IMG/VR virus record: IMGVR_UViG_3300000213_000006
Location: 205-24,161 of that record
Reading direction: 5' to 3' (one strand)
DNA from: a virus
Length of the DNA: 23,957 bases
Shown here: positions 1 through 7,104 of the stretch, piece by piece
Numbering within the stretch: position 1 is the first letter of the stretch
Layout of the letters: every line of letters starts with the position of its first letter
The notes under the pieces: generated by a model
The model's input: the letters and a program-made list of their open reading frames with translations, nothing else
The model's database searches: none
Told to the model about the DNA's origin: nothing
Position numbers and translations under genes: made by a program

Positions 1-124
1 CCCGAACAGGGCTAACAACATTTTCACTTTCCCGTATGCGATCCGTTTGTGTCTTCATATCAACCTCGAATGGTTGGTTATACACATGAACAACATAGTG
101 AAAGCAAATGGTGCCAGTGATCAT
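1..124 (-). CDS. Truncated phage gene of unknown function, N-terminal 41 codons
   Basis: An open frame starts with ATG at 124 and runs off the left edge of the window. The 41 visible residues begin MITGTICFHYVVHVYNQP and show no recognisable domain. The start lies 2 bases after the TAA of the PAAR gene, and a GGGGA run in the end of that gene could be its ribosome binding site, so the two are probably co-transcribed and translationally linked. By position it may be another baseplate or tail gene, but that rests only on the neighbour. Function unknown. Confidence 0.55.
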   Translation of the reverse strand, partial: MITGTICFHYVVHVYNQPFEVDMKTQTDRIRESENVVSPVR

Positions 125-126
125 CG

Positions 127-450
127 TTATTCCCCATTGGCAAATACATTAGGACTGCCTGATAAAATAATATGATTATCGTAAGCATCTCCTACCCTTG
201 CTATATTTTCGCCATTGGCATACACATTATCAGAAAATGTATCGCAAGCCGGTGAATGTGGTGCACAACATGGTCCAGGATATGAATGCTCAATCATAGT
301 GTCACCCTTCCTAACGACACCAATACCGTTAATAAACACATTCGCTGAACCAGTGTCAGTTGACTGTGCTGAGGGTGACCCACAACACAGACCAGCGCCA
401 TCCGGTGAATCTACACTATCTACACTATCTTTTCTAGCTATCGCTGGCAT
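127..450 (-). CDS. PAAR-repeat spike-tip protein
   Basis: A 107-aa protein with three repeats of the pattern NVF/Y-x-NG (SANVFINGIGVVRKGD, DNVYANGENIARVGD and SPNVFANGE), the hallmark of PAAR proteins. Family knowledge: PAAR proteins fold into a small metal-binding cone that caps the central spike (gp5-like needle) of contractile tails and helps pierce the host envelope; T4 gp5.4 is the equivalent. Cys and His residues between repeats (CC at 22-23 and 61-62, H55, H65, C69) could bind the tip metal, though I cannot assign ligands. The ATG at 450 follows the previous gene's TAA by 8 bases. The length fits a stand-alone PAAR protein with no toxin extension. Confidence 0.85.
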   Translation of the reverse strand: MPAIARKDSVDSVDSPDGAGLCCGSPSAQSTDTGSANVFINGIGVVRKGDTMIEHSYPGPCCAPHSPACDTFSDNVYANGENIARVGDAYDNHIILSGSPNVFANGE

Positions 451-458
451 ACAGCTAT

Positions 459-806
459 TTAGCCCCTTAGAATTCGCTTCTCTTTGGGTAGGTCTAATGC
501 CGAGGTGCTTTCATTGTATACTTCATACATATCAGTGCCAATTTGTCCTACGATAGCACACGAATCTATATTAACCCAAAACAGTTCTTGCGGATTGCCA
601 GACATCATAGTTGGTATTAATTGTGGTCCATCTGCACCCATCCCGACACTTAATGGTTTACTCAGTCCTAGTGCAACCCCGAAATTATTAGTATTGCCAT
701 CATCTTTGACTAAAGTTGCATCACCAATAGTTTCTACTTTTGCGATTACTTCTTCACCACTATTTAATTTAAAACAGTAAACCTCACCCTCTTCAAATTT
801 AATCAT
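459..806 (-). CDS. Small protein, possibly Sm-like fold; function unknown
   Basis: A 115-aa soluble protein. Its N-terminus (VYCFKLNSGEEVIAKVE, then a strand-rich stretch to about residue 60) resembles the Sm1 part of Sm/LSm-like beta barrels, which typically have a G-x-E/D-V-x-G/A-K-V core. I recall similar short proteins in marine T4-like phages without assigned function. It starts at ATG 806, overlapping the TGA of the glutaredoxin gene as ATGA, so translation is probably coupled to that gene. There are no catalytic motifs. The Sm-like reading is tentative, and an RNA-binding role should not be assumed. Confidence 0.7.
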   Translation of the reverse strand: MIKFEEGEVYCFKLNSGEEVIAKVETIGDATLVKDDGNTNNFGVALGLSKPLSVGMGADGPQLIPTMMSGNPQELFWVNIDSCAIVGQIGTDMYEVYNESTSALDLPKEKRILRG

Positions 807-1057
807 ATTAACTCCGCTACTTTGCTTTCAATTGCTGTTCTAGCCATTCCACGCAATCCAGTAAATCCACCTTCTACTAGTATGTTATCACCTACGTAAA
901 ATTGCGGCACAGATTTGTGTCCTTTCTGTATTATAAAATCCTTTGCAATCATATCTTCTTCAATATTAATATCTGTATATTTGATATTGTGACTTTCTAA
1001 TAACTTCTTTGCTTGCACACAATGTGGACAAGTTGTTTTACTATATACTATTACCAT
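803..1057 (-). CDS. grx: Glutaredoxin
   Basis: An 84-aa protein, the normal length of a minimal glutaredoxin. It has the dithiol active site CPHC at residues 10-13 after the first beta strand, the cis-proline loop (SVPQFYV, Pro51) and the GG-F-TGL glutathione-binding segment at 63-68. Family role: a reductant for thiol enzymes, above all class I ribonucleotide reductase; T4 encodes NrdC for this purpose. The phage RNR genes lie about 2.3 kb upstream on the same strand, with the methyltransferase and GNAT-like genes between, so reduction of the NrdA C-terminal cysteine pair is the likely job. A strong ribosome binding site (AGGAG) precedes the ATG. The gene overlaps the GNAT-like gene by 17 bases. 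Confidence 0.93.
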   Translation of the reverse strand: MVIVYSKTTCPHCVQAKKLLESHNIKYTDINIEEDMIAKDFIIQKGHKSVPQFYVGDNILVEGGFTGLRGMARTAIESKVAELI

Positions 1058-1643
1058 TTTTTCTCCTGTTTACGTTAATTTTTTTTACTAATATTCCTTC
1101 CGATATGTACTCTTCCGTGACCAACACCGTATTATTGGCACTTGGTTCATTAGTAAAATACAATTGATATGCATCATCAATGTCATTAGAAATCTTATTT
1201 CCGGTGGTCATATTTATTACAGCTACATTGTACACGCTAGCAATTCTATGCCACAACTTCTTGCCATCCAATGTCTGTTCAAAATCACTCATTAAGTTCA
1301 TCTTTTCAACATTCTTAATGGAATCATATGTCAACAACCCTAATCCTTTGCTTTTATACGTAGGTTTAATTTGAACACCATGTATTTGGATATAACTTGC
1401 TGTTCTTGTATTTTGCAGTGATGCTCCTACCATACATATAACATCTGTTGTACTGCATAAAAAATATTCAATATACCCAGCTGTTATTCTTTTATATAAC
1501 GAATACTCGATGCTATCTGGATTTGATAGCACAGGGTTTCCTATTAGGTTAGATGTGTTTTTTACATCATCAATCGTCATAGTATGTAATTCATCAAGGT
1601 TTATCCCTGATGTATTTGTTTGTGCTATCTCAACTACTTTCAT
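1041..1643 (-). CDS. GNAT-like protein (putative acyltransferase)
   Basis: A 200-aa protein. Residues 86-108 (IHGVQIKPTYKSKGLGLLTY and onward) match the pattern of GNAT motif A: a strand ending in h-x-h-x-P, then a K/R-G-x-G pyrophosphate loop and a helix. That motif binds acetyl-CoA in this superfamily. The rest (LYKRITAGYIEYFL, a central beta sheet, then FEQTLDGKKLWHRIA) fits a GNAT fold seen in phage proteins I recall but cannot name. The substrate is unknown. The ATG at 1643 has a good AAGGA site and lies 12 bases downstream of the methyltransferase stop. The family call is a motif-level inference. Confidence 0.6.
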   Translation of the reverse strand: MKVVEIAQTNTSGINLDELHTMTIDDVKNTSNLIGNPVLSNPDSIEYSLYKRITAGYIEYFLCSTTDVICMVGASLQNTRTASYIQIHGVQIKPTYKSKGLGLLTYDSIKNVEKMNLMSDFEQTLDGKKLWHRIASVYNVAVINMTTGNKISNDIDDAYQLYFTNEPSANNTVLVTEEYISEGILVKKINVNRRKNGNSI

Positions 1644-1655
1644 TAATTTTTCCTT

Positions 1656-3233
1656 TTACTCAAATAACTCATTGAATGTATTCCTTTCTCTTTCTACTAT
1701 ATTAACCTCACCATCAGCTGATAAGTCAAAATCATCAGATGATGCTATTCTTGCCTTGGCAATCTGAAAATATTGTTCATCTAATTCAATACCAATGAAT
1801 TTAAATCCCCCAAGTTTTGCTGCTAATCCAGATGAACCACTCCCCATAAATGGATCTAATGTTATACCATTCTTCGGTGTCACCATTCTTTGTAAGTATA
1901 TCATCAATTTAATTGGTTTAACAGTTGGATGTGGATTTCTACTCATTTGGTGATTTGCAATATTACCTTCACTTCTCTCAAAATCACCCCCGTCAAACTT
2001 AGAATTCACTACTTCTTCGAATGCATCCAATCCGTGATTTCTTTCAGATTTAGAGGTTTTAGCACAATAGAAAAACCTTGATGCACCACCTTTATCACCA
2101 TAATTCGCATTTGAATTATAATATTGTTCTTTATTTCCAAAAAAACTAGACACATCGGCAGTAGTTGGATTTATATCCTTGCCAGATGATAATACCCCAC
2201 TCTGTTCATCCATTATTCTCACTGGGCATCCAGGATGGCAATTGTATTCTTCTACGGTTTCATTTCCATCCTCATCACCATATTTTTGCATTGCGATCCG
2301 ACCATACTCCCCATAACAGGTGGCATTCTCACCTCCGGTGTGGCTAGGTTCATTGCCAGTAATCGACCCACTCTTATTTTTAATTTTTTTAACACCTATA
2401 CATTCGCAATCTGGGTGATGCGACAAAATTACGTTAGATGGGAATCTGCCTTTTGGATCAGCATCAGCATATATAGTTGGTTTCATCCCTGAGTTATCAT
2501 TAGTCCATACATTTTCATCATTGCGTGGTTTTCTGTTAGTAGTTTTCCGTTCCCCAGATAAATTTACTGGGCCAACTCTACTCTCATCAATATTGATCCC
2601 ACCTGTTCCATATTCTAACACATTCTCAACCACTGTTCCTATCAATGGTTTTCTTGCCATGCAAATTGGTTCCATTGCTGGTTTCAAGTTGGTTCCCCAA
2701 CCAACGAATTGCTGTGCTTCATCACTAGATGCTTTAGTTACGGTAGGAACATATTCTCTTCCATTATCCTTAATCCATGAACCAGTCTTATCTTGATCTG
2801 CACCAGGTATCATTCGTTTTACGGCTCGACCTTCAAACACCACTTCTTGTTCATGCCCTAATTTTTTATCAATCGCTTTGCTAATATTCTGGCTTTTTGG
2901 AAATCCAGACCCAAAATTCCAAGAAATCAAGTTTCTTATCTCAAATCCAGCATCCTCGATCCTAACTGCCATTCTATGATATGTGCGAGTGCTACTAAAT
3001 GACAATATGTGTCCACCAGGCTTCAATACCCGCAAACATTCTTCAAAAATCTCTTGTCTAGGAACATCATAATCCCATGTATTGCCCATAAAACCGCTTG
3101 CTGATGTTTTCCCACTATTCTTAGCAGCACTTAACCCATACGGTGGGTCTGTGACAATGCTATCCACACTATTCTCATCCATTGCCTTTAATACACCAAG
3201 GCAATCACCATTATGTAAATCTATGTCCATCAT
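1656..3233 (-). CDS. DNA adenine-N6 methyltransferase (class beta)
   Basis: A 525-aa protein with the N6/N4 amino-methyltransferase layout: a motif X-like start (DLHNGDCLGVL), catalytic motif IV DPPYG at 29-33, and at the C-terminus HPTVKP (435-440) followed by the SAM-binding loop LDPFMGSGSSG (459-469) and FIGIELDEQYF. Motif IV before motif I is the class beta order, and DPPY rather than SPPY favours adenine-N6. The roughly 370-residue middle holds target recognition plus a Cys/His-rich segment (HHPDCEC, later CHPGCP) found in large phage and plasmid methyltransferases. No cognate nuclease is visible, so modification to evade host restriction is the likely role. A GGGAG site sits about 4 bases before the first ATG (3233) and 7 before the next (3230); either may be used. 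Confidence 0.9.
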   Translation of the reverse strand: MMDIDLHNGDCLGVLKAMDENSVDSIVTDPPYGLSAAKNSGKTSASGFMGNTWDYDVPRQEIFEECLRVLKPGGHILSFSSTRTYHRMAVRIEDAGFEIRNLISWNFGSGFPKSQNISKAIDKKLGHEQEVVFEGRAVKRMIPGADQDKTGSWIKDNGREYVPTVTKASSDEAQQFVGWGTNLKPAMEPICMARKPLIGTVVENVLEYGTGGINIDESRVGPVNLSGERKTTNRKPRNDENVWTNDNSGMKPTIYADADPKGRFPSNVILSHHPDCECIGVKKIKNKSGSITGNEPSHTGGENATCYGEYGRIAMQKYGDEDGNETVEEYNCHPGCPVRIMDEQSGVLSSGKDINPTTADVSSFFGNKEQYYNSNANYGDKGGASRFFYCAKTSKSERNHGLDAFEEVVNSKFDGGDFERSEGNIANHQMSRNPHPTVKPIKLMIYLQRMVTPKNGITLDPFMGSGSSGLAAKLGGFKFIGIELDEQYFQIAKARIASSDDFDLSADGEVNIVERERNTFNELFE

Positions 3234-3355
3234 ATCTCCCAGTGATTAATTAATGAATCTATAATACCACATCCAAGTTGAAAGTTCATCCTCTTAATTT
3301 TAAAACTTATCATTGGAACTTGTTGCAACCATTGTTCGGTGGCTGAACCAACGTA

Positions 3356-5464
3356 TCATAAGTCATCTAAGTCAAAATCCTCATCTTTGCTTGAATCTAT
3401 AGCAGCAACATAATTAACAGATTCAATCTCTTGCGGTGCAGATTTTACATGTGAAGAATCTAAATAGTTATCTATCCAAGGCACTGGATTGCTACCAAAT
3501 ACAATACCAAGTTTCGTATGGTCTAATCCAATATTAATCATCCGAACCGCAAAGATATAAGTCATATAATCTTTAAGGATAGTCTCATTCATGCCAATAA
3601 GTGGACATCCTTTGCTAAATAAGTATTCAATCCAAGCCATTTCCTCGTTATATGCAGTTCGGAATAGATCATATACTTCTTCATCCATTTCCTTTGCAAT
3701 CTCAACAAACCCCTCAGATTTATCTTCACGAAGCATTTTGATAATTTTTTGGAATATATTAAGATGAATCATTTCATCACGAGCAATCAATTTGAAGATA
3801 TTTGATGAACCAGGGAACAACTTGGTTGGCTGTTCACTAAATGACCAGTTTGTAACAAATGTACTAAAGAATCTGATACCCTCAAACATATTCAACACAA
3901 TGGCAGATTTATATATTGCCTTTTTAACATCAGTCTCCGTGATCTCAGGAAATGGCTTATCTAATCCATTATCGGTACATGTTTTATTTGCATCCATCTT
4001 ATCAAATACTGCGGTAGCACTATCAAAACTTGCCAAAATCGAGGTTGCACGTTTTTGAACTTGTTCATCATGTATAATATTATCAATAAATACATCAACA
4101 TCATTGTAAATTGCACGAACCATTTCAGTATATGATTCAGAATTACCAGTAACAGCCACCTTACCGTTGAGTCTAGTAATGATGTATGAGCTTGGAACAG
4201 TTACACAATATATATTGCCTTCGTAATGTGCCTTAGTTTTCTGAACTGTTCTGCCGGTTACATAATCCCGATCAACAATTGATACTTGGTAATAATCTTT
4301 ACTTCGTTCCCCTAGATCCTCACCATTAAACCCAGTGGTTTTTGATTTATATATGGTTGATCGCTTACCACACAATACTATAATAGCATGAACTTTATTA
4401 ACAGCATCAACATTAGTATTATTATAAACTTTAGTTCCTTCTTTTCTAACACACCCATCCCACAACACAAGGTTATCTAAAAATTCACTACACCATCTAT
4501 GCGACACATGTTCCAAGTTAACCCATTCAAAGGTTTTATCAATATCAAAATCAATCCAAACATAAAAATCGGTATACCCCTCTTTGGTATTATTTTCATT
4601 CACTGTGTGTCTAAACCCATGCAATAATTCCCGAAGTTGTTCCTTTTTTCTTGATTTCTTAAAATGAAATCTAATACAAGTTCCATCTTTCGTAATATTT
4701 CCACCATTTACCAATGTTCCATCTGCTTGGTAGGCAATTGCCATCTTCTCATTTGGAGTTAGATAATGAGTTGACCCAACCTTATATCCAGATACAGGCA
4801 ATTTATGATTAGTAACTGACGTGTCTTCTGCAAATTCCACACGTAATGCATCATCATTATACCTATCAAAATATAAAATTCTATGATTTGGGGTAACCTG
4901 TTGTAAATAGTGTCCTTGTTCAAATGTATACATGTCCCCAGAATATTCAGATTGAATAATATCAAGCGGCGGAGTAAATGTTATAGAACCATCTTCTTCA
5001 TAATTAGCAACTTTGGTATCATTATCTACATCTCTAAAGTCTTTAAATCCTTCCGCAGTCAAAACCTCAGTGCCCTCCACACAACAATGCAATAATTCGT
5101 TATTCTGATGATTGGTGATATACAATTCCCATTCGGGATTATTTGATATACCACCATTATTAAATAGTTGCAATGGTGCTCTACCTGCACAACTATCCAA
5201 TGTGATTGCAAACTTCAACCCAGCTTCATAGATATGCTGCCCAGCCTCGTCTAAACTATCAAAATCTCGCTTTTCATTTGATAAATCAATTTCAAATTTT
5301 GACCAATTGCCAATCGTTCGCATCTCTTCTGCATAATCCATTATCCAGGGGTATTTCGGATCATGAAATGTTTGAATATTTCTATTGCAACTATTCTCAC
5401 CTAAAAATAAATTTGTATTTTTTGATACTACTGTGTCACCTAAATTAAAAATTTTACAACTCAT
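3356..5464 (-). CDS. nrdB: Ribonucleotide reductase class Ia small subunit precursor, interrupted by an intein
   Basis: The 702-aa precursor consists of a 126-aa N-extein, a 315-aa intein and a 261-aa C-extein, giving 387 aa after splicing, a normal NrdB length. NrdB holds the di-iron/tyrosyl-radical cofactor that starts dNTP synthesis in the alpha subunit. Spliced numbering: iron ligands D90 (in LDSCAGR), E123 and H126 (ELLH), E213 (EGIRFF), E249 and H252 (RDEMIH); radical tyrosine Y130 (SESYTEM). The acidic tail DEDFDLDDL resembles the NrdA-docking tail. I chose ATG 5464 rather than an in-frame GTG at 5476 because a GGAG site lies 7 bases upstream of the ATG. The upstream endonuclease gene ends 11 bases before it. 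The intein must be removed before the metal site can form. Confidence 0.96.
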   Translation of the reverse strand: MSCKIFNLGDTVVSKNTNLFLGENSCNRNIQTFHDPKYPWIMDYAEEMRTIGNWSKFEIDLSNEKRDFDSLDEAGQHIYEAGLKFAITLDSCAGRAPLQLFNNGGISNNPEWELYITNHQNNELLHCCVEGTEVLTAEGFKDFRDVDNDTKVANYEEDGSITFTPPLDIIQSEYSGDMYTFEQGHYLQQVTPNHRILYFDRYNDDALRVEFAEDTSVTNHKLPVSGYKVGSTHYLTPNEKMAIAYQADGTLVNGGNITKDGTCIRFHFKKSRKKEQLRELLHGFRHTVNENNTKEGYTDFYVWIDFDIDKTFEWVNLEHVSHRWCSEFLDNLVLWDGCVRKEGTKVYNNTNVDAVNKVHAIIVLCGKRSTIYKSKTTGFNGEDLGERSKDYYQVSIVDRDYVTGRTVQKTKAHYEGNIYCVTVPSSYIITRLNGKVAVTGNSESYTEMVRAIYNDVDVFIDNIIHDEQVQKRATSILASFDSATAVFDKMDANKTCTDNGLDKPFPEITETDVKKAIYKSAIVLNMFEGIRFFSTFVTNWSFSEQPTKLFPGSSNIFKLIARDEMIHLNIFQKIIKMLREDKSEGFVEIAKEMDEEVYDLFRTAYNEEMAWIEYLFSKGCPLIGMNETILKDYMTYIFAVRMINIGLDHTKLGIVFGSNPVPWIDNYLDSSHVKSAPQEIESVNYVAAIDSSKDEDFDLDDL
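4142..5086 (-). mobile_element. NrdB intein with LAGLIDADG-type homing endonuclease
   Basis: In-frame 315-aa insertion. Block A is CCVEGTEVLT: the first Cys aligns with C1 of the Npu DnaE pattern CLSYDTEILT, and this choice restores the E-x-x-H-S-x-S-Y spacing of NrdB. Block B is TPNH. Block F/G reads VTVPSSYIITRLNGKVAVTGN and ends in Asn, followed by Ser as +1 residue. The usual penultimate His is Gly, and the block F His position is Tyr. The middle contains two degenerate dodecapeptides (KMAIAYQADGT and FLDNLVLWDG), each keeping the terminal acidic residue that binds metal in LAGLIDADG enzymes. Family knowledge: such inteins splice themselves out and home into empty alleles. Activity of either function is inferred. 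Confidence 0.92.
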
Positions 5465-5470
5465 GTTATT

Positions 5471-5475
5471 CTCCA
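5471..5475 (-). promoter_or_regulatory. Ribosome binding site that sets the nrdB start
   Basis: On the minus strand the text is TGGAGAATAAC followed by ATG at 5464. GGAG lies 7 bases from this ATG and directly inside the gap after the TAG of the endonuclease gene. The alternative GTG at 5476 has no such site in front of it. Confidence 0.75.
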
Positions 5476-7104
5476 CTATTTAATGTAAACCAAACTTCCA
5501 CAATCCCACACCCTATCATACCCATTAACCAACATATTATCATATTCCGACATAGTTGAATCAAACACCCTAACCAACTTGTTCAATTTATGTTTCTGAT
5601 ATTTATTCCTTGACTCTAACTTACTATCCACCAAATATCTATAATTTGGTGGCGATTCATGACTTTTCTTCATTCCTACGGCATCATATCCTTTGCCATC
5701 AGAATATCGTCTATCCGCATAACTAACCATATTATCAGGACATCTGGCTAATAATTTACTTAACCCACCAACTACAGTTATCCCTGTTTTAGTAGCACTA
5801 CGAATCAATTCATATTCAATAGCTTTATCATATCTCGACTTCCCAACAATAACCATTTGCATCAATTCATCATTATAGTACAACCCCAACTTAATACCAC
5901 CGCCTCGGAATCCACTCAAATGATTCTGCACCATGAAATCCCTACTTTCGTCCATTGAAACCTCACGCACCACACATTTTCTCGCAAACACTCTATGAGT
6001 CAACCCCAATTTAGATAAAATCATACTCTTCCAGATATTTTGCTTGATTGGATCATTCCATTCATTTTCGTAAATATGAAGAAGCTGAATTCCTCTCTCC
6101 TCACATCCTCTAGTTTTTGCCAAATGGTATGTTCTATCTTTGCCTTTCCCCTCTGTATGCCAATATATACCATTATATTCTATTGCTAATTTGTACTCTG
6201 GCAAAAATATATCAAGTTCCTTGCCACCCAAACATGTCCTATCATTATGCAATACTGGATGAAAAATATGTTCTTTAAGAAACTCAATAATTTCAATCTC
6301 CGCAATAGAATTCATGTACCGTAAATCTACACCTGCCCGGTTTAAATGAACAATAACATTGGATTGCGAAACACCCAATATTTGCGAAACCATTGCACAA
6401 TTCGTATGCTTATTATATAACTCTATCGCTTCATCTATATCAAATAATGTAGGCAAATGATCAAAACTATCTCTATATTTCTTACTCTTGGTGAAAAATT
6501 CACTCCCGTATCTATCCAAACATGTTTCTTTTGCTTTCTGTTTGAACTCTTCTGTTTGTGTATATGATTCACTCCCGTATCTATCTAAGCAAGTTTCTTT
6601 TGCTTTCTGTTTAACTATCGGACTCTGTGATGTTGCACCATACCCATATTTTGTAATATTTGTATTTTTAACACGGGTTTTAAACTCTTCTGTTTGTGTG
6701 TATGACTCATTTCCATATCTATCTAAGCAAGTTTCTTTTGCCTGTTTCCTATTGTTATAGTGTATATCACCATACAACAGTTCTTTGGTTTCTCTCTGTT
6801 TATCTTTCGTGTAATATGTCCCACAGGATAATGAACAAAACTCATAAAAATTTTTAGTATGATCATTCCAATTAGTAATATCATTTCCACACTTGCATTT
6901 GGGGAATCTATCAATATTTTTTAATATCATATGGACACGCATATAAAACTTCACATCACCAAGAAACGAGGTCGAATTAACAATAACATCATAATACTCT
7001 ATAAGACCATGATTAGTAAACCAATCAAGGTGTGTTCTCTTCGGATTTAATGTTCCACTTTTAGTAAGTAATGTATTATTAATAAATGTTGTTAAATTGC
7101 ACAT
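5476..7104 (-). CDS. Free-standing homing endonuclease, Vsr-like (EDxHD-type), between nrdA and nrdB
   Basis: A 542-aa protein from ATG 7104. Parts in order: a zinc-ribbon-like CxC...CxxxC (C70, C72, C90, C94), four tandem 23-residue repeats (123-214), a helix-turn-helix (about 226-258, VSQILGVSQSNVIVHL), and a nuclease core with ELDIFLP (296-302) and LAIEYNGIYWH (306-316). The C-terminal region ends in LESRNKYQKHKL and WDCGSLVYIK. The nuclease signature matches the Vsr-related homing endonucleases typified by I-Bth0305I. The core and C-terminus are clearly paralogous to the endonuclease inside nrdA. ATG 7104 is preferred over GTG 7119 because MCNLTTFINN aligns with the paralogue's MNCILTKKFI. 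The start overlaps the last codons of nrdA-C by 13 bases. The ribosome binding site is poor. It has no intein of its own to mobilise at this site. Confidence 0.87.
   Translation of the reverse strand: MCNLTTFINNTLLTKSGTLNPKRTHLDWFTNHGLIEYYDVIVNSTSFLGDVKFYMRVHMILKNIDRFPKCKCGNDITNWNDHTKNFYEFCSLSCGTYYTKDKQRETKELLYGDIHYNNRKQAKETCLDRYGNESYTQTEEFKTRVKNTNITKYGYGATSQSPIVKQKAKETCLDRYGSESYTQTEEFKQKAKETCLDRYGSEFFTKSKKYRDSFDHLPTLFDIDEAIELYNKHTNCAMVSQILGVSQSNVIVHLNRAGVDLRYMNSIAEIEIIEFLKEHIFHPVLHNDRTCLGGKELDIFLPEYKLAIEYNGIYWHTEGKGKDRTYHLAKTRGCEERGIQLLHIYENEWNDPIKQNIWKSMILSKLGLTHRVFARKCVVREVSMDESRDFMVQNHLSGFRGGGIKLGLYYNDELMQMVIVGKSRYDKAIEYELIRSATKTGITVVGGLSKLLARCPDNMVSYADRRYSDGKGYDAVGMKKSHESPPNYRYLVDSKLESRNKYQKHKLNKLVRVFDSTMSEYDNMLVNGYDRVWDCGSLVYIK
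6463..6738 (-). repeat. Four tandem 69-bp coding repeats (23-aa units)
   Basis: Exact 69-base period, four units, inside the endonuclease gene. Units start KETCLDRYGNES, KNTNITKYGYGA, KETCLDRYGSES and KETCLDRYGSEF. Units 1 and 3 are nearly identical at protein level, and unit 2 is the most diverged. The pattern K-x-T-x-x-x-K/R-Y-G is common in the DNA-binding parts of phage homing endonucleases. It is a coding repeat, not a CRISPR array: there are no unique spacers. Confidence 0.85.

Noticed and set aside
3300-3355. Possible terminator after nrdB
   Set aside because: An imperfect stem (TTGGTTC...GAACAA) lies in the 122-base gap but has a bulge and no T run, so I cannot support a terminator. 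A nearby TATTAT has no matching -35 element, so no promoter for the methyltransferase was called either.
5081-5086. Second Cys (5081-5083) as intein residue 1 in nrdB
   Set aside because: It would leave H-C-S-E-S-Y in spliced NrdB, one residue too many between the iron-ligand His and the radical Tyr; the first Cys also fits block A numbering better (Thr at position 6).
6463-6738. Possible CRISPR-like direct repeats
   Set aside because: The period is a multiple of three inside a coding frame, the units are contiguous without spacers, and they translate into homologous 23-aa repeats.
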